From Acorus gramineus (taxonomy: Eukaryota > Streptophyta > Magnoliopsida > Acorales > Acoraceae), in contig CM060853.1 of assembly GCA_030737835.1 (NCBI GenBank), forward strand, positions 11,838,034-11,902,033: DNA of 64,000 nt, read 5' to 3'. A model generated the notes under the pieces. That model worked only from the letters and a program-made list of their open reading frames with translations, did no database searches and had not been told where the DNA came from. The position numbers and the translations under genes are program-made. Shown here in pieces: positions 46,148 to 58,167 of this stretch. The first letter of the stretch is position 1. Every line of letters starts with the position of its first letter.

Positions 46148-47451
46148 CAATATCAATGCATTCAAATTTTAATAATTTAAAATTAAAAATATTTACTGGG
46201 TTTTCTATTGGATATGCCATTAAAATATTAGAATTTTTTATATCTTGTGTTCCAAACCTAATTTTTGAAAAATATTATTTTGTTCACTTTTGAAAAGCTA
46301 AATTTTTCATGTTTGGATACACGCCTAAGAATTTTTCATTTTTCAAATGAAAATCTGTTTAATACAAATCCAAACAGGGCAAATCTATTTCAATTAAATT
46401 CTATAAAGATATGTTAAGTTTTTTTTTTTTTATTACAGTATATAAAAATATATAAGTACATAACATAAAAATTTATTATCCTATATGTTCTATTAAACTC
46501 TAGGCCTGTTTGGAAGTGAGTTCCAAATGCTCGCTTTTGAAAAAGCTACACCGCATTAGAAAAACATATTTTTAGAGTGTTTTTAATGAATAAAAAATTA
46601 AAAACGTAGGAAAACATGGCATTTAATCACTAATGTTCTATTTGGATTTGCATTTGGCGTTTCCACCTCAGAATCTACTTAGACGCAGATCCAAACAAGA
46701 CTTATGTACATTTAACACATGTATAAAACTGATGCTATCTTATTTAATGAATTACTTTATTATAATAAACTAAAAGTACACTTTTTATCTATACTATTTC
46801 GATAACATATCTTAGATAAAGTAATGATAAACTGCATTATGAAACAAAATTTTATAGTTAACAATAGAGTTTTTTTTTTTTAAGTATATGCTTGGTTAAA
46901 GAAATATATTTTTTTGAAAATAAAATCAAGTAAACATTTTCTGAACCGTTGATCAATGGGTATATACATCTTGGATAAAGTTCTGCTTCTATTATTCTGT
47001 CTCTCTTCTGTTCTTATCTTAGAAAGTGTGAGAGAGCTGGCTCATTGATTGGATGGTTCACGATGGATATGAGCTGTATAAGGTCCACCAGATGGGACAT
47101 GTTAAAATAGTTCTATATTGTGGGTGTTAATGGAGTAATGGACTATGTCTGTCCTTTTATGCTGATAGCTGTTATACCATAACACATTTTGGTTCGTGAA
47201 TAGCTTATCCGTATATTATATAAAATAATTATATGGGATAGAAAAGAATTAATGGTTTTTCACTATATGTCTTAAAGAGCCACAATCTTGGCTATGTGAA
47301 AAATTAGGGCTGACTTTCAATGATAAGAGAAACTCTAGCTCACAGATTTATATATATATAACACATATTACATCAATAGCTGCACACATAATAAATGAAT
47401 TACTTACTATTTTGACAATTATTATATGTGAGAACACACAAAAAGAACAAA
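46148..47451. other. AT-rich spacer with a degraded MITE-like segment
   Basis: 46504-46705 begins AGGCCTGTTTGGAAGTG and ends GATCCAAACAAGACTT, a TTTGG-type terminal pair. Otherwise no recognisable feature. (AT)n tract near 47350. Confidence 0.45.
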
Positions 47452-50374
47452 GTGGATATTGTTTACATATAACCCCCTATAATCTTCCATATATCCATAT
47501 AACCCCCTGACTTTTTGATAAATACATATAACCCCCTGTGAACACACTCAAAATCCATTTACCCCCTTCTGTCAGTTAAGTTAACCAACAGCTAACCAGC
47601 CTTCAACCCCACATTATATTTTACCGTTTTAACCCCGTCTGAGTTATGTTAACTTACCCTTCCTCTCAAATGCTTCATCTATGTTTTTTTTTTTTTTTGG
47701 AGGATCAGCTGATCTGCGTTGTTGCCGTCCAATCCCGAGCTCGAATAAGAGGCCTTTTGTGTTGTCGTGCAACTCGTCCACCGTCGCCCCTGCAAAAGCC
47801 AAAAACCACTCCAAGTTGTGCAGCACCCCTTGCAAGTGCCGCCAAGCACACCAACCTGTCAAGCTCCCCCACCTTTTGGTACACTATTTTTCTGGTCTTT
47901 TGATTTAGATTTGAATTTTTTTCGTTGTGTTATTTGTGAACTAGGAAGAGTTTTTTCGTATGTGATTTTGGCTTGATGAAGTATCTTTCACTTATGTGAA
48001 CAATGAGTTTTGATTGCTGTTGTGAAGCACTTTGAATAGTGGGTTTATTTCATGGATGTGATTTGTGGATTTTGATTTTTTTTCATTTTTTTGTGTATGT
48101 TCAATCTGAATATACTGGATGTTCTCATTCTAAAAAATTCTTATCACTCAAAATCGTGTTTTTTGTTTGGTATATAGAGCTATGGATGAAGAAACCTTAT
48201 ATAAGGTCACATTTGTCCATGATGGGTATGGTTGGACTGTGTTGTTGGATTATATGGTTGGATTGTATGCAGGTGGATCCATGTACACTTTGAACAGGTT
48301 TTATATTATTGGATTGGATTGTATTGTGATACACTAACATTGACAGTGGACAGTGGACAAACAGAGGACCTGGACCTGGAGTGCAGACTGCAAATAGACA
48401 GAGGACTGACCTGGACCTTGAGTGCAGCAGGTTTGAACATGTTATATGGTTTGATTATACACTATGAATTGCATTGACCCTGCATGTATGCAAAGGACTG
48501 ACTAGGACCTGGACCTTGAGTGCAACAGGTTTGAACATGTTATATGCTTTTATTATACACTACATAGGGGGTTGTATGGTTGGACTGCAAACTGACTTGG
48601 ACCTGGAGTGCAGATAGAGGACTTGGACATGACTTGGACTTGGAGATGAGATGGCCATGGAGTAATCAATACCTGGAACAAGACCTAGAGTACCATGAGC
48701 TGTTGTTTAGATAAAAAGAGCAACAACCTATAGAAGCAACCCAACACCAAAAATAAGAAGCAACACATTGTACTATATATAAGATGTAATTTTATTTTTT
48801 CTATACAATTGTGTATATCTGTATCCATACAATTCAAATGGGAGATAGTTATTTCATTCCATGTTATGGTTATTTCATTCCAGGTTAATTCATTCAAATT
48901 TCAATACTTTTTTCAGTCCATTTATTTCATTCTAAATTAATCTACTAGGTTATTTCAGACTAAATTTTCTCATTCCAAGTTATTTTAGCCCAAATGATCT
49001 CATTCCAGGTTATTTCATTTCAAATTATCTCATTCTAGTTTATTTGAATACAGGTTTTTCCATTCCAACACCTGGAGCAAGTTCAGATCATTGAATTGGA
49101 ACTGAAGCAGTTGATTAAATTCATGTCTTGGAGCAACAGCTAGTAGTTCATTCCATCTATGTTAGCAGTTCAGTCCAGCTCAGTAGCAGTTGGGTGGAGC
49201 AGTTCAAGTTTGGTTCACAAGCACTAGAAGAGCAACAAAAAACCAAGTAGCAAGCATCCAAGCAACAAGAAACTAAGCAACCAAGTAGGAGAAACATATC
49301 AAACAAGAAGGGGCAGGGGAAGCAAGTGTTCTGAAGTTTTTTTTTTTTTTTCAACATTGTAGTTCAACATTGTGGAGATAGAAGATGTAATATACTTTAA
49401 CATCCATACCAAATAAAATTGTGAAATTTTCTTTAAAGTGTATTATACTGCATTATTTGTTCAAAGTCAATATTAATATACCTCAACATTCACAACAACA
49501 TTGATTGATATTGAAATCCATTGAAGCACAAGAACAATGTATATGTAGAACATTGATTTGAAGTAGTCGCACCCTATGGAACGGGCATCAATAGAAACTT
49601 CGATCTTTACTGTGTTCTTGACAGGAAGTGAGAATAAAAAATTCACCCTTCTTACATCGACATTCCCATGCGGAACAAACGCATGCCATGACCTAAGATA
49701 ACTGCAGCTAGATGACTATAGTGTAGTTGCAAAAAAATAAATAAAAGGTTTTTAGCGTTGGTCCACCACAAATACTTTGTTGAAACATTCTATCAAACAC
49801 ATTAAACGCATGAGATTAGATGTCTCACCATTTCCAACATCATCGTCACGAATTCACAACAATGTAGGAGCTGTTGTTGGACTGTTCGGTGGAGGAGGTG
49901 CTGCCACTCTGTTCAATGGAGGAGGTGCTGCCAGTCTGACCAGTGGAGGAGATGTGGGGGTTTCATGAATCATGACTAGTGGAGGAGAGATGGCAACGCT
50001 TATGTGGGGGAGATGGAGCAGCAGTCGAGTTGTCAACGTGCTCGAGGTGGCAACGGTCGGGAATGCACCGGTCGGGGTTGTCAGCGCTCGAGGTTACAGG
50101 GGGCAAGTAATAGGAGTGGTAAAACAGTCATTACGAGGGGGTGTTTTGAATTTTTCTTTGTTTGGAGGGGGTAAAATGAATACATACTTTTAAATCATGA
50201 TTTAACGAAGGGAATATTTCTCGAATATTCCAAAACTGTTAACAATATTTTAACTCAAGGGGTAATATGGATGTAGGCATATGTTTGTGGGGGGTTATGT
50301 GGATTTATCAAAAAGTCAGGGGGTAATATGGATATATGGTAGATTACAAGGGGTTATATGGATTTTTCCCTACT
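47452..50374. mobile_element. Large non-autonomous TIR element (MULE-like), about 2.9 kb
   Basis: Inverted ends: CCCCCTGACTTTTTGATAAA (about 47503-47522) pairs with TTTATCAAAAAGTCAGGGGG (50304-50323). Several CATATAACCCCC words occur on each side, spread over about 130 bp. The interior has GC-richer patches at 47700-47880 and 49850-50100, repeated ACTTGGACCTGGA-type words (48350-48640) and many TTATTTCATTCCA words (48850-49070). No transposase. No TSD found, so the boundaries are approximate. Confidence 0.6.
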
Positions 50375-50845
50375 TCATAACGAGCTAATCACACAGTTCG
50401 ATGCGTGTTTTCCATTCATAGGGGTAAATGCATGACAGAGAAATTATATCTTTTTTTATATTAAAAAAAATAAAAATGAAATGCATGACATAAAAATTTA
50501 TATGATAATTAACACTGGATTTATTCATTGTTTTGAATTTGGACTAAACATTAGTCTTTTATTGTTGTACACTTATTTTTATGGTCATTCTTGCAGTCAT
50601 ATACTACCACACGAAATTGAAAAGATACGTATTTTATTAAATAAGCATATACATTCAAAATATTCAAAATGCGTTAGAAGTTGAAAAAGTTGTTGCTGGG
50701 ATGATTGCCCCTAACATACATTTTTCTTAATACTGTATTTCATAATGTGTCATTTGTGTATTTTTAAAATTAGTCTTTATAAAGTGGCACAAGCTAAATA
50801 ATACTTCACTTGAGAGTTGTTGCTAATTTGCTCCCTCTTACACTT
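50375..50845. other. AT-rich spacer
   Basis: Nothing recognised. Confidence 0.5.
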
Positions 50846-50848
50846 TAA

Positions 50849-51291
50849 GGGACTGTTTAGATAGAGACATAAGCTATTTTGGGGTTTATACCTATTCCAG
50901 GAATTGTTGACTTTATTAATAGAATAAGAGATTTTGTGTTTGATTGTATTTTCAGTTATTCTTATTGGGAAACGTAATAATAAAGGTTGGAGTGTTTGGT
51001 TGATGAAAAATAATATATGAATAAGGTGTAAGAAATTGATTTGATATGTGGGTTCCATTGATGTATAAGAGGTGATGACAAGTGATTTGATGTGATGACA
51101 TGTGATTTGATAGGTGTGTCCCCTTATTCTAGTAGAGGAACAACACAATTCCATGGGTGGACTTGGAATATAATACCAACTTATTATCTCATAATTCCGC
51201 ATAGCTATACCCCTTTATTCCTTCTACCCAAACACTTTTTTTTGTCTTATTCTCCCCTATTCCACTCCTATTCCTCTAGCCAAACAGCCCC
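50849..51291. mobile_element. PIF/Harbinger MITE, 443 bp
   Basis: TSD TAA (50846-50848 and 51292-51294). TIRs GGGACTGTTTAG and (reverse) GGGGCTGTTTGG. Best-preserved member of the family also found at 15182, 20280 and 58168. Confidence 0.87.
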
Positions 51292-51319
51292 TAAGTTTCG
51301 AATACCAATTCATAGTTGA

Positions 51320-51551
51320 ATGGTTGACGATGAATTTTATAACTATAAGATTTTAAGTTTGAATCTCTAACTCTTTATCTAACAAAAAAGCCATTTTGGC
51401 CATCAATATTATACTATTTGTCACATATAATTAAACAAATGGTTGACAATGAATTTTACAACTATAAGATTTTGAGTTTGAATCTCTAACTCTTATCTAA
51501 CAAAAAAGCCATCTTGGCCATCAATATAGTACTATTTGTTACATATAATTA
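51320..51551. repeat. 119-bp tandem duplication
   Basis: ATGGTTGAC(G/A)ATGAATTTTA begins at 51320 and again at 51439. The units are over 90 percent alike and end ACATATAATTA. Confidence 0.9.
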
Positions 51552-52651
51552 GAGCATCTTTAATCCTATATTCAAATCTTTACTCAAATTTAAATTTGAG
51601 TAAAAATCACCCAAAATCCTCTCCAACCATTTATCCATACCCATACCAAATGTAACTTTCACTCAAATCTTTATCCAAATCAAGGGAGACTCAAATCTTT
51701 ATCCAAATTTTTAACATCTTTTTTTTTTCTTTATCTCCACATTTTCTTCCAATGTGATTTTTTTCCCTTCAACTCCACCTTTAATTTAATTATAGGGATT
51801 TTTATTTTTAAGTATATGTAAACATGCTTATTTAGGGATCGATCCCTCCATTCTTCATATTTCTTTTCAAGTCCCCATATTCAACCGCCTATTTGGTTTT
51901 TAGTCCCTTTGTCAAACGTCCGTCCATACACCGTTAATTTGTGAAATATGATTTATTTTTAAGTCCATGTAAACTATGTTATTTAGTGATTAGTCTCTTC
52001 CTTCTTCATATTTTACAAGGACTGATCACTAAATAACATAGTTTACATGGACTTAACACTAAATAACATAGTTTACAGGGACTTAAAAATAAAATCACAT
52101 TTCACAAATTAACGGTGTATGGATGGACGTTTGACGGAGGGACTAAAAACCAAATAGGCGGTTGAATATGGGGATTTAAAAAGAAATATGAAAAAGTGAG
52201 GGACCGATCCCTAAATAGGCATGTTTACAGGGACTTAAAACTAAAAATCCCTTAATTATATCATAGATGTTTTCTCACCCCCCAAAATTTTCATCATCTC
52301 TTGAAAAAAAAAAAAAAATTGTCTTCTTTCTTGAGTCTTCATATTTGTTTTTTAACTTCTTATTTTTACTCCAATAAAATAAATATTACTTTTACCTTTT
52401 TTTAAAAAAATTAGATGATAATCATTTTTAAATTTAAATATTTTGAAGGAAAGAAAAATTGAGTAGTAAAAATGTTTGAGAAATGTTTTTTGAAAATGTT
52501 TATAGGAAATAATTATAAGAAGATGTGAAATTTTTAAAAGATTTCAGTACAACATAAAGTGATAGTTGGAGACACGTTATATCAAATCAAGCTTTTACTC
52601 AAATTTTAAGTGAAATTTGAGTATAGGTTTGAGTAAGGGCTGAAGATGGCC
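51552..52651. mobile_element. PIF/Harbinger-type element, 1100 bp, containing a nested MULE
   Basis: TSD TTA (51549-51551 and 52652-52654). Ends GAGCATCTTTAATCC and (reverse) GGCCATCTTCAGCCC. Subterminal words ACTCAAATTT in both arms. Confidence 0.8.
51795..52251. mobile_element. Mutator-like foldback element, 457 bp
   Basis: Perfect 9-bp TSD TTAATTATA (51786-51794 and 52252-52260). TIR GGGATTTTTA with arms pairing along nearly the full length (AAACATGCTTATTTAGGGAT with its near-complement). Nested in the Harbinger-type element. Architecture parallels 5539-6495. Confidence 0.9.
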
Positions 52652-52654
52652 TTA

Positions 52655-52924
52655 AACAAAAAAAAATGATATGCCAACCAATCTTGTTAATATTTTTTAT
52701 TTGGTTCAAATAACATAAATTAAAATACGAATGATGAATAAGTGGAGACGAGTAATAGCATACGGGTTAGATATTGTTACATAGCAATACATAAAATGTA
52801 TGTTAAAAAATTAGGTATTTCTTTTAAAATGTATGTTACATACCAACTTTTTTAAAAAATAAAAAGTATTTTTTTTAAAGAATGATGTTCCACATGATAT
52901 GATCCATTGACCTCTTTTTACAGA
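52655..52924. other. AT-rich spacer
   Basis: Nothing recognised. Confidence 0.45.
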
Positions 52925-53309
52925 GGTGAGAGGTGTTTCCCGACTTACCGACTTAACCAAAGCTTGGTTTGTAAAAACAAAAAAAGAAATTAATCAAGGG
53001 TCCCTATGATCACCCATTTATTATTTTTAGGTCCCTACAATTTAAAAAACATTTAGGTTTCTAAAGCAGTGCAAAATTATCTTTTAGATCCTCGTTTAAA
53101 AATATTGAAAGGTGAGAGGTGTTTCCCGACTTACCGACTTAACCAAAGCTTGGTTTGTAAAAACAAAAAAAGAAATTAATCAAGGGTCTCTATGATCACC
53201 CATTTATTATTTTTAGGTCCCTACAATTTAAAAAAACATTTAGGTTCCTAAAGCGGTGCAAAATTATCTTTTAGATCCTCTAGCCTGATGTCGCTTAAAA
53301 ATATTGAAA
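52925..53309. repeat. 186-bp recent tandem duplication spanning a TE end
   Basis: GGTGAGAGGTGTTTCCCGAC starts at 52925 and 53111. The two units are almost identical for 170 bp. The second has an extra TAGCCTGATGTCG that the first lacks, suggesting the first is the copy with a small deletion, or the reverse. Confidence 0.9.
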
Positions 53310-53663
53310 ATGCCCCTCACCTAATTATTTTCGTAAACTTTTAACACTCTTCAATACATTGTTAAGCATCTTTATTACACTATTAATATTCTCCAATACA
53401 TTGTTAACTTTCGCATAAAATGCCATCCACCTAATTACTTTAGTATATTGTAAACACTCATCAGTCATTATTAAGTAGCTTTAATACACTATTAACACTT
53501 CCTAGTACATTGAATGAGGGTATTTTTGATATTTTTGAACATTCGATTATAGGGTTCTGAAGATAATTTTTCATTATCTTATAGGTTTAAAAAAAACTTA
53601 AAATTTTTTAAAGATGTAAAAATAATAGATGGGTGATTTCATGGAGCTTTAATTAATTATTCC
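52986..53663. mobile_element. TIR element, second member of the GAAATTAATCAAGGG family
   Basis: Left end GAAATTAATCAAGGGTCC (present twice because of the tandem duplication), right end GGAGCTTTAATTAATTATT. GATCACCCATTTATTATTT on the left pairs with AATAATAGATGGGTGATTTC on the right (about 53610-53640). Confidence 0.65.
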
Positions 53664-54776
53664 AAGATAAAAAGTACTTAAAAATTAATTTTCTCCCACA
53701 AGAAAAAGGTAGGGTTTGAATTGAATTGCAGTCCACAAGGGGTGCACTCTTTCATAAATTCATCTCTTTTGATTTTAAAAAACTATGTTTCCTGTCAATC
53801 CAATCACTGCTCCCCAAGTGGATAACTGACTGGAAATTCAACAAGACCTTAGCTCCAATAAAAAAAAATACTATTATTTTATTAAAAAGAGAACCCTAAA
53901 ATACTATTATTTTATTAAAAAGAGAACCCTAGATGGCCAAAAAAAAAAAAAAAAAAAACACTGAAAATCTATGCTACAATTTATACGGGACACACTGAAA
54001 TTTTTTTATTATTTTAAATAGAAATATTAAAAAAAGGTAAAAAAAAAAAAGGTGGGCCACATTAGCAGACCTACTACACATTGAGGTCCTTTTTATAGCA
54101 TCTGTTGCATGGCCTTCTGTTTGAGTTAACAGCAATGATTTTATAAAATGTACTTCTCATCTGCTCCTTCTGTTTACTTTTTTTTAATAATAATTAAATA
54201 AATAAATGTATGGTTTCAATGATGGCATGTCTTTTTTGACAAAACCATGCAACAAAATCATGGCTTCCTGGGGTGACATATACATATGTGGACTTTTTTG
54301 GTCTCCAAAAACAGGTATGCAATTAAATCAATCACAGACACACACACACACACACCAACAAGCATGGCTGCACAGAATGTTGTCTTGACAGAGTGAAAAG
54401 ACCATATGATCAACACCGGAAGAGTCAAAAAGACCATATGATGAACACCGGAAGAGTCATGAGCTTCTTTGAAGGGCATCGATATTTTCACCCATACGAT
54501 ACTTCAATCCACCTCTGACCCATTCAACTAAAAATATAATTTTTTTAAAAAAGTGAAAACTTATCTGAGCTATTCAATTTTATAAATTCATGAGTTATAT
54601 TACAGATCATATCACATTATTAAACTGATCACAAAGATCGATCAAGTTCTCTTTCCCATTTAACTTTGTGTAATCGTGAGTTATATATTCCGTTTGATAT
54701 TGCAGAGTTGAACAGGTCACAAAAACTTAAAGCTCTTATATGACCCATTCAACTTTGTGAAATCATCAATTTTATA
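53664..54776. other. AT-rich spacer with two short tandem duplications
   Basis: 33-bp duplication at 53868-53933 (ATACTATTATTTTATTAAAA unit). 32-bp duplication at 54399-54462 (AGACCATATGAT(C/G)AACACC unit). A-run at 53939-53957, (AC)n at 54338-54354. No gene. Confidence 0.7.
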
Positions 54777-55240
54777 GTGTTTTAAAACTCAACCCGACCT
54801 GCTTGGTTGAATCAGTTAAACCTTCATCCGCGTTGAATTCAGGTTCGGTTTAACCATATAACCCGATAATATAAAAAATCAGTAAAGCTACAAAAAAAAA
54901 AACCACCGATTGAACAAACGATTTTTGTGAAGCGGCTGTAGGTTGATTATATTGAATGGTTCTTTATTCATAGAAATTGTGATTAATCACTTGTTAAAAT
55001 ATGAAATCTAATAAATAGTTTAGATTTTATATACTAAAATCATGTTATGATGTTAAGTAAAACATTTATGCAAAGATTTTCTAAAATATTTTATATTTTT
55101 GTTTAGTAATGATAATTTAAAAAATTATTATATTATAATTATATCATGGTTCAAATCTGGTTGACCCGACAGTTGAACAATTACTCTTGACTCATTCATT
55201 TTTTTTGTTCATTGTACGGTTCGATTTTTAAAATATTGCC
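54777..55240. repeat. Possible MITE with GGTT/AACC-rich ends
   Basis: Begins GTGTTTTAAAACTCAACCC, with GGTTCGGTTTAACCATATAA near 54842, and closes around GTACGGTTCGATTTTTAAAA (55216). AT-rich core. TIRs imperfect, no TSD. Confidence 0.4.
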
Positions 55241-58160
55241 ATTATGTCACATGTTGACATCACATAGTCGAACTGATCCGAAAGACCTAAGGCCCTCTCC
55301 ACGGCCCATTCGACTTGTGACATAATGGATGACATCACAAAGAGATATCTAAATACTACATTATGTAATCTGTCTTTCATGATATTGAACAACGCACTAT
55401 CATTTGAAGATATCATTTCATTGAAAACACTATAACACGCGAACACATTGTTCAAAACACAAAGTCGAATAGGCTGTATAGAGGGCCTTAGGTCTCTGCA
55501 ACTAGTTAGACTCTATGATGTCGACCTGTGAAATAATGAACGACTTCACAAAGTTGAATGGGATATAAAAATGACTTATTATTTTGAGATGGCTACATAA
55601 ATTTTTTATCTATTTGTTTGATATTTTTAAAATTTAATTAGAGAGTCTGAATATTTTTTTATTGGAGGGTGAATTATGTGTTTCATATAAAGAAGCAAGC
55701 AAAATTAAAAAAAAAATCGAATTAGGGTTGACATAGCCTTATTTAGGATAGATTTATATTGGATTATTAGATTGCTATTCATTGGATTTTATGTCTAACA
55801 TTCAGATTTTTGGATATCAAGGAAGAAATTACATCGATGATGATGCTTTTTACACTTTTTTAGTTTTTTTAATATCTCACTTGTTTTTTTGTGCACGTGT
55901 AATCTCATGTGTTAATGTAGTTCTATAATTTGTTTTTTCTGAGAGACAGTAGTTCTATAATTTATTAATTGTGAGAACTTTGCTATATATGCTCATTCGT
56001 GGGATATAGTTTATTAATACAGAAAAATAGTAAATAATTGTCTTTTCTCTCTATCCGCTTAGGCAATCCTTTATTGAATCACATAAAAATTGTGTTTTTG
56101 TTTCCTTCTTCTCTACTTGGATTCACAGTCTAATTTTCAACATTATCGAGGTAATTTTCATTTTATTATATTTTTTCTTATTCCATATATCATTAGAACT
56201 TTCATCTTTATTTATAAATATTAGTGTAGAAGGCACATATGAATAGCATTTCCATCCTCCACATGAATTACTATATGATGTTATTATAACTTATCCACAC
56301 TCGTGCACGAAACAGATAACTTGTTTTTCCGTTATGAAGCCTAAAAATTCATTAGCTTTGAAAGATAAACAATATTAAGGCAGTCTTACATGTACTCAAT
56401 CTCCATGTGATTTTTTCTTATATAATTCATAAAATAAATTATATATTGAACAATACATATTATTTTGTAAAAAAAAAAGAGTTTTGATCCAATCACTAAA
56501 AATTTAATGAAGTTATCACTTTTGTTATTAGTCCATATCAACTCACATAAAATTGGTGAAATTTTGAAAAGTGGATAGATTTTAAAAATAAATTAATAAA
56601 ATTATACATGATTCATAATCACATGTAACACCACCCTATAAAGGCATGTTCAGTTGTATGTTTTGATCCTTCTCCTTCATAAAACAGAAAGAAAAAAGAG
56701 TTGCATCATTGCAAGAGCAAAATTTAGGGCACAGCAAGTTATAAAAGCACAGACATGATTTTTTTTCTTCTGCACTGACTTTGTAACCTGTGTTACTGAA
56801 GAAAGACTGCTTATAAATAGCCGTGTTTGACAATTGAGAACACTGTAACCAATAAATGTTTGCCCATTTTTTGATGATGAACTGTCTCCCTTACATGCAC
56901 TTGAGTGAACTCGTGCCAAGATGTATAAATACCTGTAGGATTTCTTTGTGTACATATTTAATTAATTAAACACCCTAGACATAATTTTTTTTATTAATGT
57001 ACCTATTTTAAAAAAACAATCATGTTAAAACAATGAACATGAATTCGGATAAACTTTTATAAGTACCAAACAACATCAATTATTAATTGTTAATTTTCAC
57101 TGACTTTTAGTTTATTTTATTGTCTGTGGGTTTGTTTGTCTGTTAATTAAAGAACTGAGGAGAGTTTTGAATCTGAACAGTGAATGAAAATGATACGTGG
57201 GCCGTGTTTATCAATTTTTTTATACACTTATTTATTAAATTATATATTGTTATATTAAACTGTTACAGTAAAAGTAAAACAGTTTTTTTACATGATTGTA
57301 TAAACAGCTTCCTGGAATCACAAAAACTGCATAATCGTGCAACCAAACGCATCATAAGACATATTGTATCATCATTTAAATAGTGAAATCATAAAGGGGT
57401 TATATATGAGCTTGAACCATTTTGGCTTTCTTTTGGGTCTAGCCCATTGGAGTGTGGGCTTTGATAGATATACCCAATCATTATAAGCGCTGAAACACAC
57501 AATCTATTTTTCAGTCCCATACGCTATAACAACATAGTATATACTGTACTATCATAGTTTATAGGGTTCTATCATAGTATATGATCTAAAAATTTTTATC
57601 ATTTTTTCACCATGAAAAAAATAACAGTAACATATACTTCATTTCATATAATAGAATGCATTTCAAATGGTGAGTGTATGATTTAAAAAAAAAACGGGAT
57701 GGACTGCAATTGAGACTGCAATAGGGGTTATATGTATCCTTTTGCATTATGAAATATGGTGTAATTTGATAAAACTTTATTATATACCATATTAATTCCC
57801 TTTACAGTCCCAAATACAGTTTTATATACCACATTAACTCCCTTCACTCACCGTAATTAAGGTATATGTTGAGCGCTGAAACACTCAACCCATTTTACAA
57901 CCCCTTCTGAAGCCCAAAAATGATCTCCCAACAGTTTATACATTTCGTTATTAGAGTGTATATTGTAATAGTATTGTATATATTTCATTGGTGCAGTATA
58001 TAGAAAAATTAAATTTTTTTACTTTTTATAAATTTTTATTCCCAATATATAATAATGCTTTTATCCATTGCTTATGATCAATTGAATAACAAGAAATTCG
58101 TTTTCCAACTAGAATAATCAAAATACAACCCAAAAGAAAACAAGTTAGTCCATCAATACA
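55241..58160. other. Long AT-rich spacer
   Basis: No gene. GCGCTGAAACAC(A/T)CAA occurs at 57487 and 57871 in direct orientation, within what may be a degraded repeat (about 57380-57960). ORFs here are short and random-looking. Confidence 0.5.
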
Positions 58161-58167
58161 TATGCCC

